A DNA stretch of 64,000 nucleotides from UBA8514 sp034933685 (GCA_034933685.1 JAYFNB010000001.1:1-64000), one strand, 5' to 3'. Counted from the first letter of the stretch, positions 41,824 to 51,538 are shown. Notes: generated by a model from the letters alone, not told the origin. Numbers and translations: made by a program.

Positions 41824-43434
41824 ATGCCGTCAACATCTAATAAAAATATATATTGTGCAGCATTGTACATTCGATTGTCACGAGAAGACGGTGACAAATT
41901 AGAAAGTAACAGTATTTCAAATCAAAGAGAATTAATTTATAATTTTCTGAAAACAAAAGACGATATTAAAGTTTGTTGCGAAAGGGTGGATGACGGCTAT
42001 AGTGGCATAACCTTTGACCGTCCTGCAATGAAGGAAATGCTTGCAGACATAAAAGCGGGCTTAATTAATTGCGTTATAGTAAAAGACCTTTCTCGCTTTG
42101 GCAGAAATTATATTGAAACGGGAAAATATATTCAGCAGATATTTCCATTTTTAGGAGTTCGCTTTATTGCAATAAATGATGATTTTGATAGTGAGTCTCT
42201 TTCAAATAAATTCGATGATATTATATTACCTTTCAAAAATTTAATGAATGATTCCTATTGCAGGGACATTTCAATTAAAGTGCGAAGCCAAATTGAAATT
42301 CACCAGAAAAATGGGGATTATATTGGCTCGTTTCCCGTGTATGGCTATATGCGTTCCAAAGAAAATAAACACAAGTTGGTAATTGATGATGTGTCAGCGC
42401 AAACGGTAAAACATATATTTAAATTACGCATGATGGGGTATAACAACAAAAAAATAGCTGAACATCTTAACGGGTTAGGAATTCCTTCACCAATGGAATA
42501 TAAAGCACTTCTTAATTGTGCATATACTACGTCGTTTAAACTATATCCAAGGGCAAAGTGGTCTCAAACAGCAGTGGACCGAATATTGAAAAATGAAATT
42601 TATACAGGCGTAATGTTGCAAGGAAAAGAAACAACGCAAAATTATAAATTAAAAAAACGTATTAAGATACCCAAAGAAGATTGGTTTAGGGTAGAAAATA
42701 CCCATGAAGCAATTATACCCAAAGGAGACTTTGAATTAGTACAAAAGCTGATGTTATGTGATACACGCACACCTCCTGAAAAAACTAAACTGTATTTGTT
42801 TTCCGGCTTTTTATGCTGTGGTGGTTGTGGAAGCAACATGGTTCGTAAAGTAATAAAAGCAAATGGAAAAACCTATTCTTATTTTATATGCTCCAAAAAT
42901 AAGGAAAACAAAAATCAGTGCAGTAGTCACAGGGTAAACGAAAATCAGCTTACTAATGCTGTTTTTTTTATATTAAGGAAACATATTGACACTATTTGTT
43001 GCTTACAAGATGTACCTAATTTAATTGATAAGCTTCCGCTAAAGCAAGAACAAGTGCAGAAATTGGATAAGTATTTAAGCATTACAAGAGAAGAATTGAG
43101 CAAATATCAGAAGCTTAGGATTTCGTTATATGAAGATTATAGGGAAAACATATTAACCGAGGCTGAATATTTTGAAATGAAAGAAACCTTTGATTTGTTG
43201 TCAAATGAAACAGAGAAAAGTATTTTAAATATTGAGAAAGATATAGAAAGACTGACAAAGGATAAGGTGTTATATAGTTCATGGGTTGAGGAGTATTTAA
43301 AAAATAAGAACATTACTAGGCTTACAAGAACTACTTTAGCTTTGATGGTAGACAAAATTATTGTTTTAGACAACACCACCATAAAAGTTTGTTTCAAATA
43401 CAAAGATGAATTTGAAAATGCAATTGGCTTTTGA
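41824..43434 (+). CDS. Large serine recombinase 1
   Basis: 536-residue site-specific recombinase. The catalytic domain starts YCAALYIRLSREDGD, where the Ser after ARG-Leu is the nucleophile, and includes VVKDLSRFGRNYIETGKYIQ-like text (IVKDLSRFGRNYIE) with the active arginines. The recombinase (DNA-binding) domain follows near 170-290, then a zinc ribbon with CCGGCGSNM and FICSKNKENKNQC, and a coiled-coil (about 400-480). All parts of the TndX/phage-integrase class are present. TTGGAGG precedes the ATG. Confidence 0.9.
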   Translation: MPSTSNKNIYCAALYIRLSREDGDKLESNSISNQRELIYNFLKTKDDIKVCCERVDDGYSGITFDRPAMKEMLADIKAGLINCVIVKDLSRFGRNYIETGKYIQQIFPFLGVRFIAINDDFDSESLSNKFDDIILPFKNLMNDSYCRDISIKVRSQIEIHQKNGDYIGSFPVYGYMRSKENKHKLVIDDVSAQTVKHIFKLRMMGYNNKKIAEHLNGLGIPSPMEYKALLNCAYTTSFKLYPRAKWSQTAVDRILKNEIYTGVMLQGKETTQNYKLKKRIKIPKEDWFRVENTHEAIIPKGDFELVQKLMLCDTRTPPEKTKLYLFSGFLCCGGCGSNMVRKVIKANGKTYSYFICSKNKENKNQCSSHRVNENQLTNAVFFILRKHIDTICCLQDVPNLIDKLPLKQEQVQKLDKYLSITREELSKYQKLRISLYEDYRENILTEAEYFEMKETFDLLSNETEKSILNIEKDIERLTKDKVLYSSWVEEYLKNKNITRLTRTTLALMVDKIIVLDNTTIKVCFKYKDEFENAIGF

Positions 43435-43523
43435 AACCGTTACAAATTCAAAAGAAAAAGCTATCCTTACTATCGTCAAAATTAGGAGGGTGAAAAATTT
43501 GTGGACATGAAGGAGGTTTAAAA

Positions 43524-44507
43524 ATGGCAAGGGTAAGCAGAAAAAATACACAGTTGGGAATTACGTCTGAGGGTTCACCAAAAATATTTCACGCTGCGAT
43601 TTATGCAAGGCTGTCTATTGAAGATAACGGGAAAAACGGAAATTCCATTGAAAATCAAATATACCTAATTGAAAAATTCATCAGCACGAAAGAAGATTTA
43701 CACTACATTGGAACATATGTGGATAATGGATTGACAGGTGTGAATTTTCAACGCCCTGCTTTTCAAAAGCTTATGGAAGCTGTAAGAAAAGGCAGTATCA
43801 ATTGCATTGTTGTAAAGGATTTATCTAGGTTTGGAAGGAATTATATTGAAACAGGAGAATATTTAGAGAAAATATTTCCGTACTTGGGTGTTCGGTTTAT
43901 TTCAATAAATGATAATTTTGATAGTCTATATGTAAATAACAATAACTCTCTGATAATTTCCCTAAAAGGAATTTTGCATGATACATATGCAAAAGACATT
44001 TCAAAAAAGGTTAGCACAGCACTCGATATTAAAAAGAAAAGCGGTAAATTTATGGGTAAGATGCCACCATATGGATATATTCGTTCCTCTGAAAATAGGT
44101 ATAAATTAGTAGTACACAGGGAAAGGGCCAGAGTGATAATAGATATTTTTAATTGGCGATTAGGCGGTATGGGTGTTGTTGACATTGCGAAGAAACTAAA
44201 TGAAATGAAGATTCCATCACAATTAAAGCTTAGGTGGATTGAAGGCTATGCAGATGGCAGAAAAACGGCATTATGGCAAGGCTCATCTGTTATGGATGTA
44301 CTTCGTAATCCTTGCTACATTGGGTGCATTGTAGAGCGAAAAAGTTATAATGAGCTTTATAAAGGAAAACGACTTCAAATCATTCCGCCATCACAATGGA
44401 AACTTATTAAAAATACCCATGAGGCAATTATTGATGAAGATACTTTTTACGGAGCACAAAAAATGAAAGAAGAAAGCGCTAGTAAAAGAAAGCACATTTT
44501 GGGTTGA
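43524..44507 (+). CDS. Serine recombinase 2, short form without zinc ribbon
   Basis: 327-residue recombinase with an intact catalytic domain (AAIYARLSIEDNG with the catalytic serine; VVKDLSRFGRNYIETGEYL) and recombinase domain, but it stops after NTHEAIIDEDTFYGAQKMKE without the zinc ribbon and coiled-coil of its two neighbours. There is no nearby remnant of the missing part, and the next gene starts 13 bp later with its own GGAGG, so the short length looks genuine rather than a fresh truncation. The ATG at 43524 has AAGGAGG upstream. Confidence 0.85.
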   Translation: MARVSRKNTQLGITSEGSPKIFHAAIYARLSIEDNGKNGNSIENQIYLIEKFISTKEDLHYIGTYVDNGLTGVNFQRPAFQKLMEAVRKGSINCIVVKDLSRFGRNYIETGEYLEKIFPYLGVRFISINDNFDSLYVNNNNSLIISLKGILHDTYAKDISKKVSTALDIKKKSGKFMGKMPPYGYIRSSENRYKLVVHRERARVIIDIFNWRLGGMGVVDIAKKLNEMKIPSQLKLRWIEGYADGRKTALWQGSSVMDVLRNPCYIGCIVERKSYNELYKGKRLQIIPPSQWKLIKNTHEAIIDEDTFYGAQKMKEESASKRKHILG

Positions 44508-44520
44508 TGGAGGAAGGATA

Positions 44521-46113
44521 ATGGCTGAAAATTATTTAATAGCCATCTATTTACGTTTGTCAAATGAGGACGAAGAGGGAAATCTTGACGAAAGCAACAG
44601 CATAACAAGCCAACGAGATTTAATTAAAGATTACATCAAAAGAAATGATGATTTATTAAATGGCAGTACTGTTGAATTTTGTGATGATGGCTATAGCGGA
44701 ACAAATTTTTACAGACCTGGCATTTCCAATTTACTAAACCAAGTTAAAGAGGGCACAATTCATTGTATCATAGTAAAAGATTTCTCACGTTTTGGGCGAA
44801 ATTATATTGAGGTAGGCAATTATCTGGAGCAGGTTTTTCCGTTTCTAGGAGTGCGGTTTATTTCTGTAAACGATGGCTATGATAGTGAAAAAAATTCGTC
44901 TTGTTCTGATTTTATTGGAATTGCCTTTAAAAACTTAGTATATGATTTATACAGTAAAGATATTTCTGAAAAAATAGTAAGCGTTAGGCGTGCTAAAGCC
45001 CAACAAGGTAAATTTATTACAGCATATGCTCCTTATGGATATTTAAAATTGGATAGCCAGCAACTAATAGTAGATGAAGAAGCGGCTGAAATTGTAAAAC
45101 GAATTTTCAATATGGCGCTAAGTGGCATTGCAAAGGCTGAAATAGCAAGAACTTTAAACAAGGAACAAATACCTACTCCGTTAACGCTGAGAAAAATAAG
45201 AAAACAACATTTTCCATGCCATTATGTAAATGAAAAATGTATATGGAAACCTTCAGTTGTTTCAAAAATATTAAAAGACCAAAGATATGTTGGAGATTGT
45301 GTATATGGCAAGGTGAAACCAGCAAGAGTTGGAAGCAAAAAGAATAAGCCTTTGCAACCAAAAGACTGGGTAATAGTTGAAAATACTCATGAACCTATTA
45401 TATCCAAAGACGTGTTTGAAAAGGTAAACGCATGCTTTAAGAAATACAATAGAACACAAAAAAAAGAAATCTCTCCGTTAGAAGGAAAAATTCGCTGTGG
45501 TGTTTGCAATCATGCCATATCCGCAAAAGCTTATAGAAAAAACAATGAAGTATTTTATAAATGCAGTACGCCAAGTTTAACAGATGAATTTCCTTGTTAT
45601 AGCCAAAATGTAGCAGATTTAGATATAGAAGAGGCAGTACTAAATATATTAAACAGGGTAGTTGAAATAGTATCTGATTTTGAAATTAGACGGTTTCAGG
45701 AAGCTGAAAGTCAGGAAAATATTTCTGTAATTGAGGAAAATATTTGTAAAAAAGAGGGCTTAATTAAAAAGCTGAATACTGCAAGATTAAAAACCTATGA
45801 AAGCTATAAAAGGGGAGTTTTAAGCAAAGAACTATTAACCCAATATATGAAAAATTATTATGAAAAGATTTCAGAAATCACTTTTTTATACCAAGAAGAA
45901 AAATTTGAACTGAGCAAGCTGAAGATAGACACTGAAAGTATGAAAAACAATTTTACAAAAGATGCAAAATTTAAGCTATATAACAATTTAACAACAGAAA
46001 TTGTAAAGACATTTATTGATACAATTTACATTCAGGCTGATGGTTCTTTGAAAATAAAATGGAAGTTTGAAGATGTTTTTAAAGAAAGATTAAACTTTAC
46101 AGAAAAGAATTAA
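44521..46113 (+). CDS. Large serine recombinase 3
   Basis: 530-residue recombinase. LIAIYLRLSNEDEEGN holds the catalytic serine and IVKDFSRFGRNYIEVGNYL the arginines. Recombinase domain about 170-290, zinc ribbon with CGVCNHAI and KCSTPSLTDEFPC, then a coiled-coil tail. Sequence similarity to the first recombinase is only moderate, so the three are old paralogues rather than recent copies. TGGAGG precedes the ATG. It closes the cassette; the promoter of the next operon follows. Confidence 0.9.
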   Translation: MAENYLIAIYLRLSNEDEEGNLDESNSITSQRDLIKDYIKRNDDLLNGSTVEFCDDGYSGTNFYRPGISNLLNQVKEGTIHCIIVKDFSRFGRNYIEVGNYLEQVFPFLGVRFISVNDGYDSEKNSSCSDFIGIAFKNLVYDLYSKDISEKIVSVRRAKAQQGKFITAYAPYGYLKLDSQQLIVDEEAAEIVKRIFNMALSGIAKAEIARTLNKEQIPTPLTLRKIRKQHFPCHYVNEKCIWKPSVVSKILKDQRYVGDCVYGKVKPARVGSKKNKPLQPKDWVIVENTHEPIISKDVFEKVNACFKKYNRTQKKEISPLEGKIRCGVCNHAISAKAYRKNNEVFYKCSTPSLTDEFPCYSQNVADLDIEEAVLNILNRVVEIVSDFEIRRFQEAESQENISVIEENICKKEGLIKKLNTARLKTYESYKRGVLSKELLTQYMKNYYEKISEITFLYQEEKFELSKLKIDTESMKNNFTKDAKFKLYNNLTTEIVKTFIDTIYIQADGSLKIKWKFEDVFKERLNFTEKN

Positions 46114-46146
46114 TTCTAAAATTTTTCTAAAACATTAATTTTACTT

Positions 46147-46175
46147 TTGAAGTTTTTTGAAAATAATGGTATTCT
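46147..46175 (+). promoter_or_regulatory. Promoter of the signalling operon
   Basis: TTGAAG (46147-46152), 17 bp, TATTCT (46170-46175), about 65 bp before the first gene. Confidence 0.5.
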
Positions 46176-46243
46176 TAGTAGAGATATGGGGACAAGTGTA
46201 GAAAAAAATAATTTTTCAGAGCAAAGTTGGAGGCAGTGATACC

Positions 46244-47983
46244 ATGAATAACCAGAATTTTATAAAAAAGGCTTTTTGGGTTTTTGTGGTAAACAGTGTT
46301 TTAGGTTCCCTTAGTGTTACGTTGGGTACTATGGCAGATGCAATTATTGTTGGTAATGTACTGGGAGAAAGCGGACTTGCTGGAATAAACATAGCTATGC
46401 CAGTATATATGTTTTACAATATGTTAAGTTTTGCCATTGGCATCGGGGCAACAACAAAAGTGTCTGTGGCAATAGGAGAAGACAATAAAACAGAAATGGC
46501 AAAGGTATTTTCCGTTTCAATTTTTTGGGGTTTTGCAATAAGTATTTTATTTTCACTAGTAAGCAGTTTGTTTATAGAACAGATTGTTTCGTTTTTAAGC
46601 GGCGGTACATTGCTAGGTCAGTATAAAGAGTATGTAAAAATGATACTAGTTTCAGCGCCTGTTTTTATACTTACGCCTATTTTGAATTTGTTGTTGCGTG
46701 CAGATTCGGACATTAAGCTTTCTACAATTGGCATTTTTGTTTCTGCAGTAGTAAACATTGTGTTGGATATAGTTTTTGTTTATGGTTTGAAGCTTAATCT
46801 TTATGGTGCGGCGCTGGCAATGGTTTTTGGACAGCTGGCTGCATTTTGTATTTATTTAATACATTTTTTTAAGAAAAAAAATTGCCTCAAGTTTGTTCCA
46901 ATTAAAATTAGAATATCAGAAGCAATAGAGCTGTTTGAAAGTGGCTTTGGTGTGGCATCTTCATATATGTATCAATGTATTACAATAATCTCATTTAATA
47001 ATATTCTGGGAATGGTTGCAGGCAGTGTTGGCATAGCGGTTTTTGGAATTCTTTTTAATGTTAGCTGTCTGGCATATACAATTTTTGATGGAATATCCCT
47101 TGCTATTGTGCCTTTAGTTGGCATGTTTTTGGGCGAAAGAAACCCCGAGGGTATAGAAATTACCATGAAAAATGCACTTAAAACGGCATTAATAGCTGGT
47201 GTTACAATAACTGTTATAATTTTGGTTTTTTCATCTAACATTTTTGCTTTATTTGGCGTTTCCAATTTGAAAATAGTTGGACGCCGCGCTATTATGTATT
47301 ACGGGGCAGCGGTTACATTTATTTGCTTTAATAGCGTTATGATTTGCTATTATCAAACAATAGGACGAAAAAAGTTTTCCACTGTTATGAATTTTTTTAG
47401 AAGCTGTGTGTTTATGCTTTCCTTAGGCTTAGTTTTTATTGGCAATTTAGGTATTGACGGTCTGGGTTTAACATTTTTATTTGCAGAGAGTATTTCATCT
47501 GCATGTATTTTGACGGCGGCCATTAATGAAAAGAAAAAAGGTGATTTTGATAACTTACTTCTGTTACAAAAAACGGATGGAGATAGTGGCTATGAGGTTA
47601 TGCTAGACAAAGATTTCAAACTACTGCCTAAGGTGGTAGAGGATATAGAAATTTTTTGCGAAGAAAACGAAATTAGCCCAGATAAGGCCTATTATATTAA
47701 TCTTACAATAGAAGAACTTGCAAGCAATATTATTCAGTTTGGTTTTAACGACAACAAACCTCACTACATCAGCATAAAAGTAGTTGTTTATGAGGAAGAT
47801 GTGTATATACGCCTTCGTGATGATGCGGTGGACTATAATCCATTTGAAAGGGATAATAAATCTCCAAATTCCTTGGATGATATGGATATGGATTTTATAG
47901 GTGTTACACTTATTAGACAAAAGGCAAAAAGCTTTATTTACCAAAGGAAACTGGTGTTTAACAACTTGCTTATTATACTATAG
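46244..47983 (+). CDS. MATE-type membrane protein fused to an RsbW/SpoIIAB-like ATPase domain
   Basis: 579-residue fusion. Residues 1-445 form a full 12-helix MATE transporter core (NSVLGSLSVTLGTMADAIIVG at helix 1). Residues about 455-579 form a GHKL ATPase domain of the anti-sigma kinase type, with the N-box IEELASNIIQFGF (N495) and RDDAVDYNPFE, where the usual DDG is DDA (526-528) and the second glycine box is weak, so kinase activity may be lost or altered. It heads an operon with a SpoIIE phosphatase and a stand-alone RsbW-like protein, so it could couple transport or membrane state to that switch. GTTGGAGG precedes the ATG. Confidence 0.8.
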   Translation: MNNQNFIKKAFWVFVVNSVLGSLSVTLGTMADAIIVGNVLGESGLAGINIAMPVYMFYNMLSFAIGIGATTKVSVAIGEDNKTEMAKVFSVSIFWGFAISILFSLVSSLFIEQIVSFLSGGTLLGQYKEYVKMILVSAPVFILTPILNLLLRADSDIKLSTIGIFVSAVVNIVLDIVFVYGLKLNLYGAALAMVFGQLAAFCIYLIHFFKKKNCLKFVPIKIRISEAIELFESGFGVASSYMYQCITIISFNNILGMVAGSVGIAVFGILFNVSCLAYTIFDGISLAIVPLVGMFLGERNPEGIEITMKNALKTALIAGVTITVIILVFSSNIFALFGVSNLKIVGRRAIMYYGAAVTFICFNSVMICYYQTIGRKKFSTVMNFFRSCVFMLSLGLVFIGNLGIDGLGLTFLFAESISSACILTAAINEKKKGDFDNLLLLQKTDGDSGYEVMLDKDFKLLPKVVEDIEIFCEENEISPDKAYYINLTIEELASNIIQFGFNDNKPHYISIKVVVYEEDVYIRLRDDAVDYNPFERDNKSPNSLDDMDMDFIGVTLIRQKAKSFIYQRKLVFNNLLIIL

Positions 47984-47995
47984 GGAGAGAATTGT

Positions 47996-49630
47996 ATGAA
48001 AACAGAAAGGCATACCCGTATTAATTTAAAGATGAAGTTCACTACTGCCAGCATCATTCTTGCATTGGTACTTTCCGTTGTACTTATCGCAGTTTCTTAT
48101 TCAAGATACAAAGACGCCATGGAGGATAGATACGCAGAGAATATAGGCGCTGTTATAAGAACTGCTTCAGCCTTTGTTGATGGGGATAAGGTGGATTTGT
48201 ACCTTAAAACAGGCGTTAAAGACAGGGCTTACAGGGATATGTATGCTAATTTTAAGATCATTCAAAAGGAAAGCGGACTAGAGTATCTATACTGTTATCA
48301 GCCTACACCAGAGGGACTGGATGTTATTGTACAAGGAACAACCGAAGGTGACGAATTCCATTATGATTTAGGAAAGCATCTTGATATTAATTACTATAGC
48401 CAAGAAGATATTGACATTGCAAATAACATGCTTTTAGACCCTAATGCGGAAAAGGTGGTTATTTCAGACAGCAGATTTGGATATTTTATTTCCGCTTTTC
48501 AGGTTATTAGAAATAGCAATGGAGAACCAGTGGCGCTTGTAGGTGCTGATATGTCTATGGCAGAGGTTAACAGGGTTCTAAAAAATTATATAATTGTAGT
48601 AAGCTCATTGGCTTTTTTAATTATTTCTGTTTTTACTTCAATTTATATTTCGTTTTTGCGCAGAAAAATTGTAAATCCGGTGCAGACGCTTGTTAATAGT
48701 GCCATAAAATTTGTAGATACAGGCTATGATGACAACGGATTACTTACCAGTATGAATGTGGACATTAAAACAGGCGATGAAATTGAAGATTTAGCTATGG
48801 CATTTAATAAAATGACCGAGGATATTGTTAAATACATAAATGATTTAACATCTGCAACATCTGAAAGAGAAAGAAATGAAACGGAGCTACGTGTTGCTAA
48901 GTTAATTCAAGAAGGCATGTTGCCAAAAGATTTTGACTTTATTAATAAAAAAGGCGTTGAGCTTTTTGCATCAATGAGAGCGGCGAAAAGCGTAGGCGGA
49001 GATTTTTATGATTTCTTTTTTGTGGACAAAAGCAAAATTTGTTTTGTTATTGGTGATGTTTCTGGCAAGGGTGTGCCAGCGGCACTGTTTATGGCAATGG
49101 CAAAAGTTACGGTTAAAGAGTTAGCTATGCAGGATATTCCAGTTGATGAAGTTATGTACAAGGCAAACAATATTCTTTGCAAAAATAACGAACAAGGTAT
49201 GTTTGTAACGCTGTATGTTGCGATGATAGACTTAAAAACAGGCTTTTTGGAATGGTGCGATGGAGGTCATGCCTCTGCATTGCTTTGGAAAAAAGCAGAT
49301 AAATCTGTTGCAGAAATAAAAGGCAAGAAGGGTTTGGTTGTAGGTTGTATGGAGGATTATTTATACCAGAAAAGTTCTGCGTACATAGATAAAGGCGATA
49401 TTATTTATATATATACAGATGGAGTTAGCGAAGCAATAAACCATGCAGAAGAAATGTATGGTGAGGAAAGGCTAAAATGCTACATTGCTTCATTAGAAAC
49501 TAGAAATGTTAATGAACTTTGCCAAGGCGTTGTAAATGATGTTGACAGGTATGTTGGTGAAGAGCCTCAGTTTGATGACATTACCATGCTGGCACTAGAG
49601 TTTAATGGATTAGGTGCACAAGAAAACTAG
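47996..49630 (+). CDS. Membrane SpoIIE-type PP2C phosphatase with sensor and HAMP
   Basis: 544-residue signalling phosphatase. Helices at about 15-33 and 198-220 flank an extracellular Cache-like domain. A HAMP region (about 221-280) and a short helix lead to the PP2C domain (about 300-540) with AKSVGGDFYDFF, VIGDVSGKGVPAALFMA, WCDGGHASALLW, YTDGVSEAIN and FDDITMLAL, which supply the metal-binding aspartates. It should dephosphorylate a STAS-type anti-anti-sigma partner in response to an external signal. The gene lies 12 bp after the MATE fusion. Confidence 0.9.
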   Translation: MKTERHTRINLKMKFTTASIILALVLSVVLIAVSYSRYKDAMEDRYAENIGAVIRTASAFVDGDKVDLYLKTGVKDRAYRDMYANFKIIQKESGLEYLYCYQPTPEGLDVIVQGTTEGDEFHYDLGKHLDINYYSQEDIDIANNMLLDPNAEKVVISDSRFGYFISAFQVIRNSNGEPVALVGADMSMAEVNRVLKNYIIVVSSLAFLIISVFTSIYISFLRRKIVNPVQTLVNSAIKFVDTGYDDNGLLTSMNVDIKTGDEIEDLAMAFNKMTEDIVKYINDLTSATSERERNETELRVAKLIQEGMLPKDFDFINKKGVELFASMRAAKSVGGDFYDFFFVDKSKICFVIGDVSGKGVPAALFMAMAKVTVKELAMQDIPVDEVMYKANNILCKNNEQGMFVTLYVAMIDLKTGFLEWCDGGHASALLWKKADKSVAEIKGKKGLVVGCMEDYLYQKSSAYIDKGDIIYIYTDGVSEAINHAEEMYGEERLKCYIASLETRNVNELCQGVVNDVDRYVGEEPQFDDITMLALEFNGLGAQEN

Positions 49631-49648
49631 ATTAGGCGGTGCAGTGGT

Positions 49649-50182
49649 TTGGAGTTTACAATAAAAAGTGGTTGTGGCACAAGCATTGAAGATTTTTACA
49701 AAATGGTTGAGCTTGATAAAAAAGTGTTTGGGGAAGATGTAATAACAAATATTGGTTTTGCTGAAGGAAGATACAAGAAAAATTCTGAGTGTTTTATAGC
49801 GGCATATGATGGAGAGGAATTTGCAGGTGGAATGATGGCATTTCCTATAACTGACAGTTTAGCAAGCAGAATGCGTTCCTTGCAGGAACTTATAGATGAT
49901 GACATATCTCCGGAAGATGTGTTGCCATTTGCAAAAGAAGAAGGGCATAACATTTTTATTCTGGATATTGTGGTTGATGAAAAATACAGACGTACAATGC
50001 TTTCAGTAATGATAATGAATCAATTCAAGGAAATTTTAAAAGAAAAACAGAAAAATGGGTTTAATATAAAAACAATATTGGGGTTTGCAGTAAGCAAGGG
50101 CGGATTAATGATAGCCCAAAGAATGTTTGAAACCAAAATAATTGGTAGCATTGAAGATGTTGTATTGGTAGAAATGAAGTGA
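49649..50182 (+). CDS. Acetyltransferase-like protein (GNAT fold, tentative)
   Basis: 177-residue protein. ECFIAAYDGEEFAGGMMAFP and IFILDIVVDEKYRRTMLSVMIMNQF resemble strands 2-4 and the acetyl-CoA helix of GNAT enzymes, but the Q/RxxGxG/A loop is replaced by RRTMLS, so CoA binding may be absent. Start is TTG behind GGCGGTG. It is inside the phosphatase operon. Confidence 0.55.
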   Translation: MEFTIKSGCGTSIEDFYKMVELDKKVFGEDVITNIGFAEGRYKKNSECFIAAYDGEEFAGGMMAFPITDSLASRMRSLQELIDDDISPEDVLPFAKEEGHNIFILDIVVDEKYRRTMLSVMIMNQFKEILKEKQKNGFNIKTILGFAVSKGGLMIAQRMFETKIIGSIEDVVLVEMK

Positions 50183-50201
50183 ATTTTTTAGAGGGAGTAT
50201 T

Positions 50202-50822
50202 ATGGACATTGAAAATGAAATTGAAGTTCAAGTGAAAAAACTTACTCCAAACGAAGTAGAAGAAGCAGTAAATGTATTAGGAAAAGCCTTTGAAAACGAT
50301 GCTTTATTTAAAGCAATGCTAAGTAATAAAGATGAATTGCTGGAGTTTCTTCGAATTTCTTTAAATTACTATAACCGAGTAGGAGAGATACATTTAGCCA
50401 AGAATGATGGAAATATTGTTGGTGTAGCAGTATGGAATCCCAAGGGAACGTCAATTATAAGTGTAAGCAATCTTTTTAAATATGGACAGGCAGTCGAAAC
50501 AATTCTTTGCCTTTTTAAATTTAGGCTGAATTCTCTGTTCAAAATCAAAATGGAATATGCCATTACTGAAAGCAGACGGTATAAGGGTGAACATAATTAT
50601 CTTTACTTAATTGGTTCTGTGAAAAAAGGGGCAGGAAGCAAGCTTTTGCAGTTTGCTTGCAAAAGGTTCACCAATGCACCTATTTATCTTGAGGATAGTT
50701 GCCAGAGGTTAAATTCTAGGTTCTATGAAAAATTTGGATTTACAAGTATAGGCAGTGTTAAGGTGTTTGGCGTGGAAGAAGATTTGTTGAAAAGAGATGC
50801 TACATATAAGGATAGTGTGTGA
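50202..50822 (+). CDS. GNAT-family acetyltransferase-like protein
   Basis: 206-residue protein of GNAT type. IHLAKNDGNIVGVAVWNPKG forms the central strands, NYLYLIGSVKKGAGSKLLQF carries the CoA-binding loop region and YLEDSCQRLNSRFYEKFGFTSIG the family C-terminus with the NxxFYxKxGF pattern. Substrate unknown. It sits between the previous GNAT-like gene and the RsbW-like kinase; such acetyltransferases do occur in partner-switching operons of Clostridia. GAGGGAG precedes the ATG. Confidence 0.75.
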   Translation: MDIENEIEVQVKKLTPNEVEEAVNVLGKAFENDALFKAMLSNKDELLEFLRISLNYYNRVGEIHLAKNDGNIVGVAVWNPKGTSIISVSNLFKYGQAVETILCLFKFRLNSLFKIKMEYAITESRRYKGEHNYLYLIGSVKKGAGSKLLQFACKRFTNAPIYLEDSCQRLNSRFYEKFGFTSIGSVKVFGVEEDLLKRDATYKDSV

Positions 50823-50861
50823 ATGTTTAGATTGAAATTCTCATAAGGGGTGAATTACAGT

Positions 50862-51272
50862 ATGAAAGAGCTAGTTGTACCTGCAAAAATTGAAAATTTG
50901 GATACAGTAATTGATTTTGTTAATGCAGAGCTTGAGTTAAATAACTGTGATATGAAGGCGCAAATGCAGATTGCCATTGCTGTTGAAGAAATTTACGTAA
51001 ATATTGCACATTATGCTTACCACCCCGAGGATGGAGATGCAACTATCCGTTGTGCGGTAGGAGGTCAGCCGTTGAAAGTAACAATTATGTTTTTAGATGG
51101 CGGTAAACCATATAATCCACTTGAAAAGAAGGACCCAGATATTACACTTGGTGCAGAAGAACGTGATATTGGAGGTCTTGGCATATTCATGGTTAAGGAA
51201 AGCATGGACAGCGTTGAATATGAATACAAGGATAATACAAATATTTTGACAATTAAAAAATTGTTGGATTAA
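50862..51272 (+). CDS. RsbW-like anti-sigma factor kinase
   Basis: 136-residue stand-alone GHKL ATPase of the anti-sigma/RsbW class. The N-box AVEEIYVNIAHYAY has E43 and N47; FLDGGKPYNP (77-86) and IGGLGIFMVKE (103-113) are the two glycine boxes, so ATP binding is intact, unlike the fused domain at the operon start. It should phosphorylate or sequester a partner antagonised by the SpoIIE phosphatase. ATG at 50862 has AAGGGG upstream. Confidence 0.85.
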   Translation: MKELVVPAKIENLDTVIDFVNAELELNNCDMKAQMQIAIAVEEIYVNIAHYAYHPEDGDATIRCAVGGQPLKVTIMFLDGGKPYNPLEKKDPDITLGAEERDIGGLGIFMVKESMDSVEYEYKDNTNILTIKKLLD

Positions 51273-51313
51273 GTTGTTGGTAAAAGTTAATTTTTAAAAA
51301 ACGGAGGGTTAGT

Positions 51314-51538
51314 ATGGATAAATATCTGGACAAGATGACCCAAAAAAATATGAAAAAAAGTTTTAAACAAGACGATTATGAACCAGATGAGGCGGAATTT
51401 ATGCTAAACAGAACAATGGATGAACCTATTAATATGTCTTTAAGTGTTTTTGACAGGGGAACATTGGAAAAAGAGACTGGTATAAATTCAGAGGCATCTG
51501 TTTTTGATGGAAAAGCAATTTTTCGTACCTCAAAATAA
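51314..51538 (+). CDS. Small hypothetical protein, 74 aa
   Basis: A 74-residue hydrophilic protein with no domain I recognise. It has a basic N-terminal stretch (QKNMKKSFKQ) and a later acidic-amphipathic part. It is last in the partner-switching operon, 41 bp after the RsbW-like gene, with AACGGAGG before the ATG. It might be a partner or target of the kinase, but nothing in it resembles a STAS domain. Confidence 0.6.
   Translation: MDKYLDKMTQKNMKKSFKQDDYEPDEAEFMLNRTMDEPINMSLSVFDRGTLEKETGINSEASVFDGKAIFRTSK

Noticed and set aside
46114..46243. Search for a direct-repeat att site matching 39188-39400
   Set aside because: No shared stretch beyond chance A/T runs was found by eye between the two flanks.
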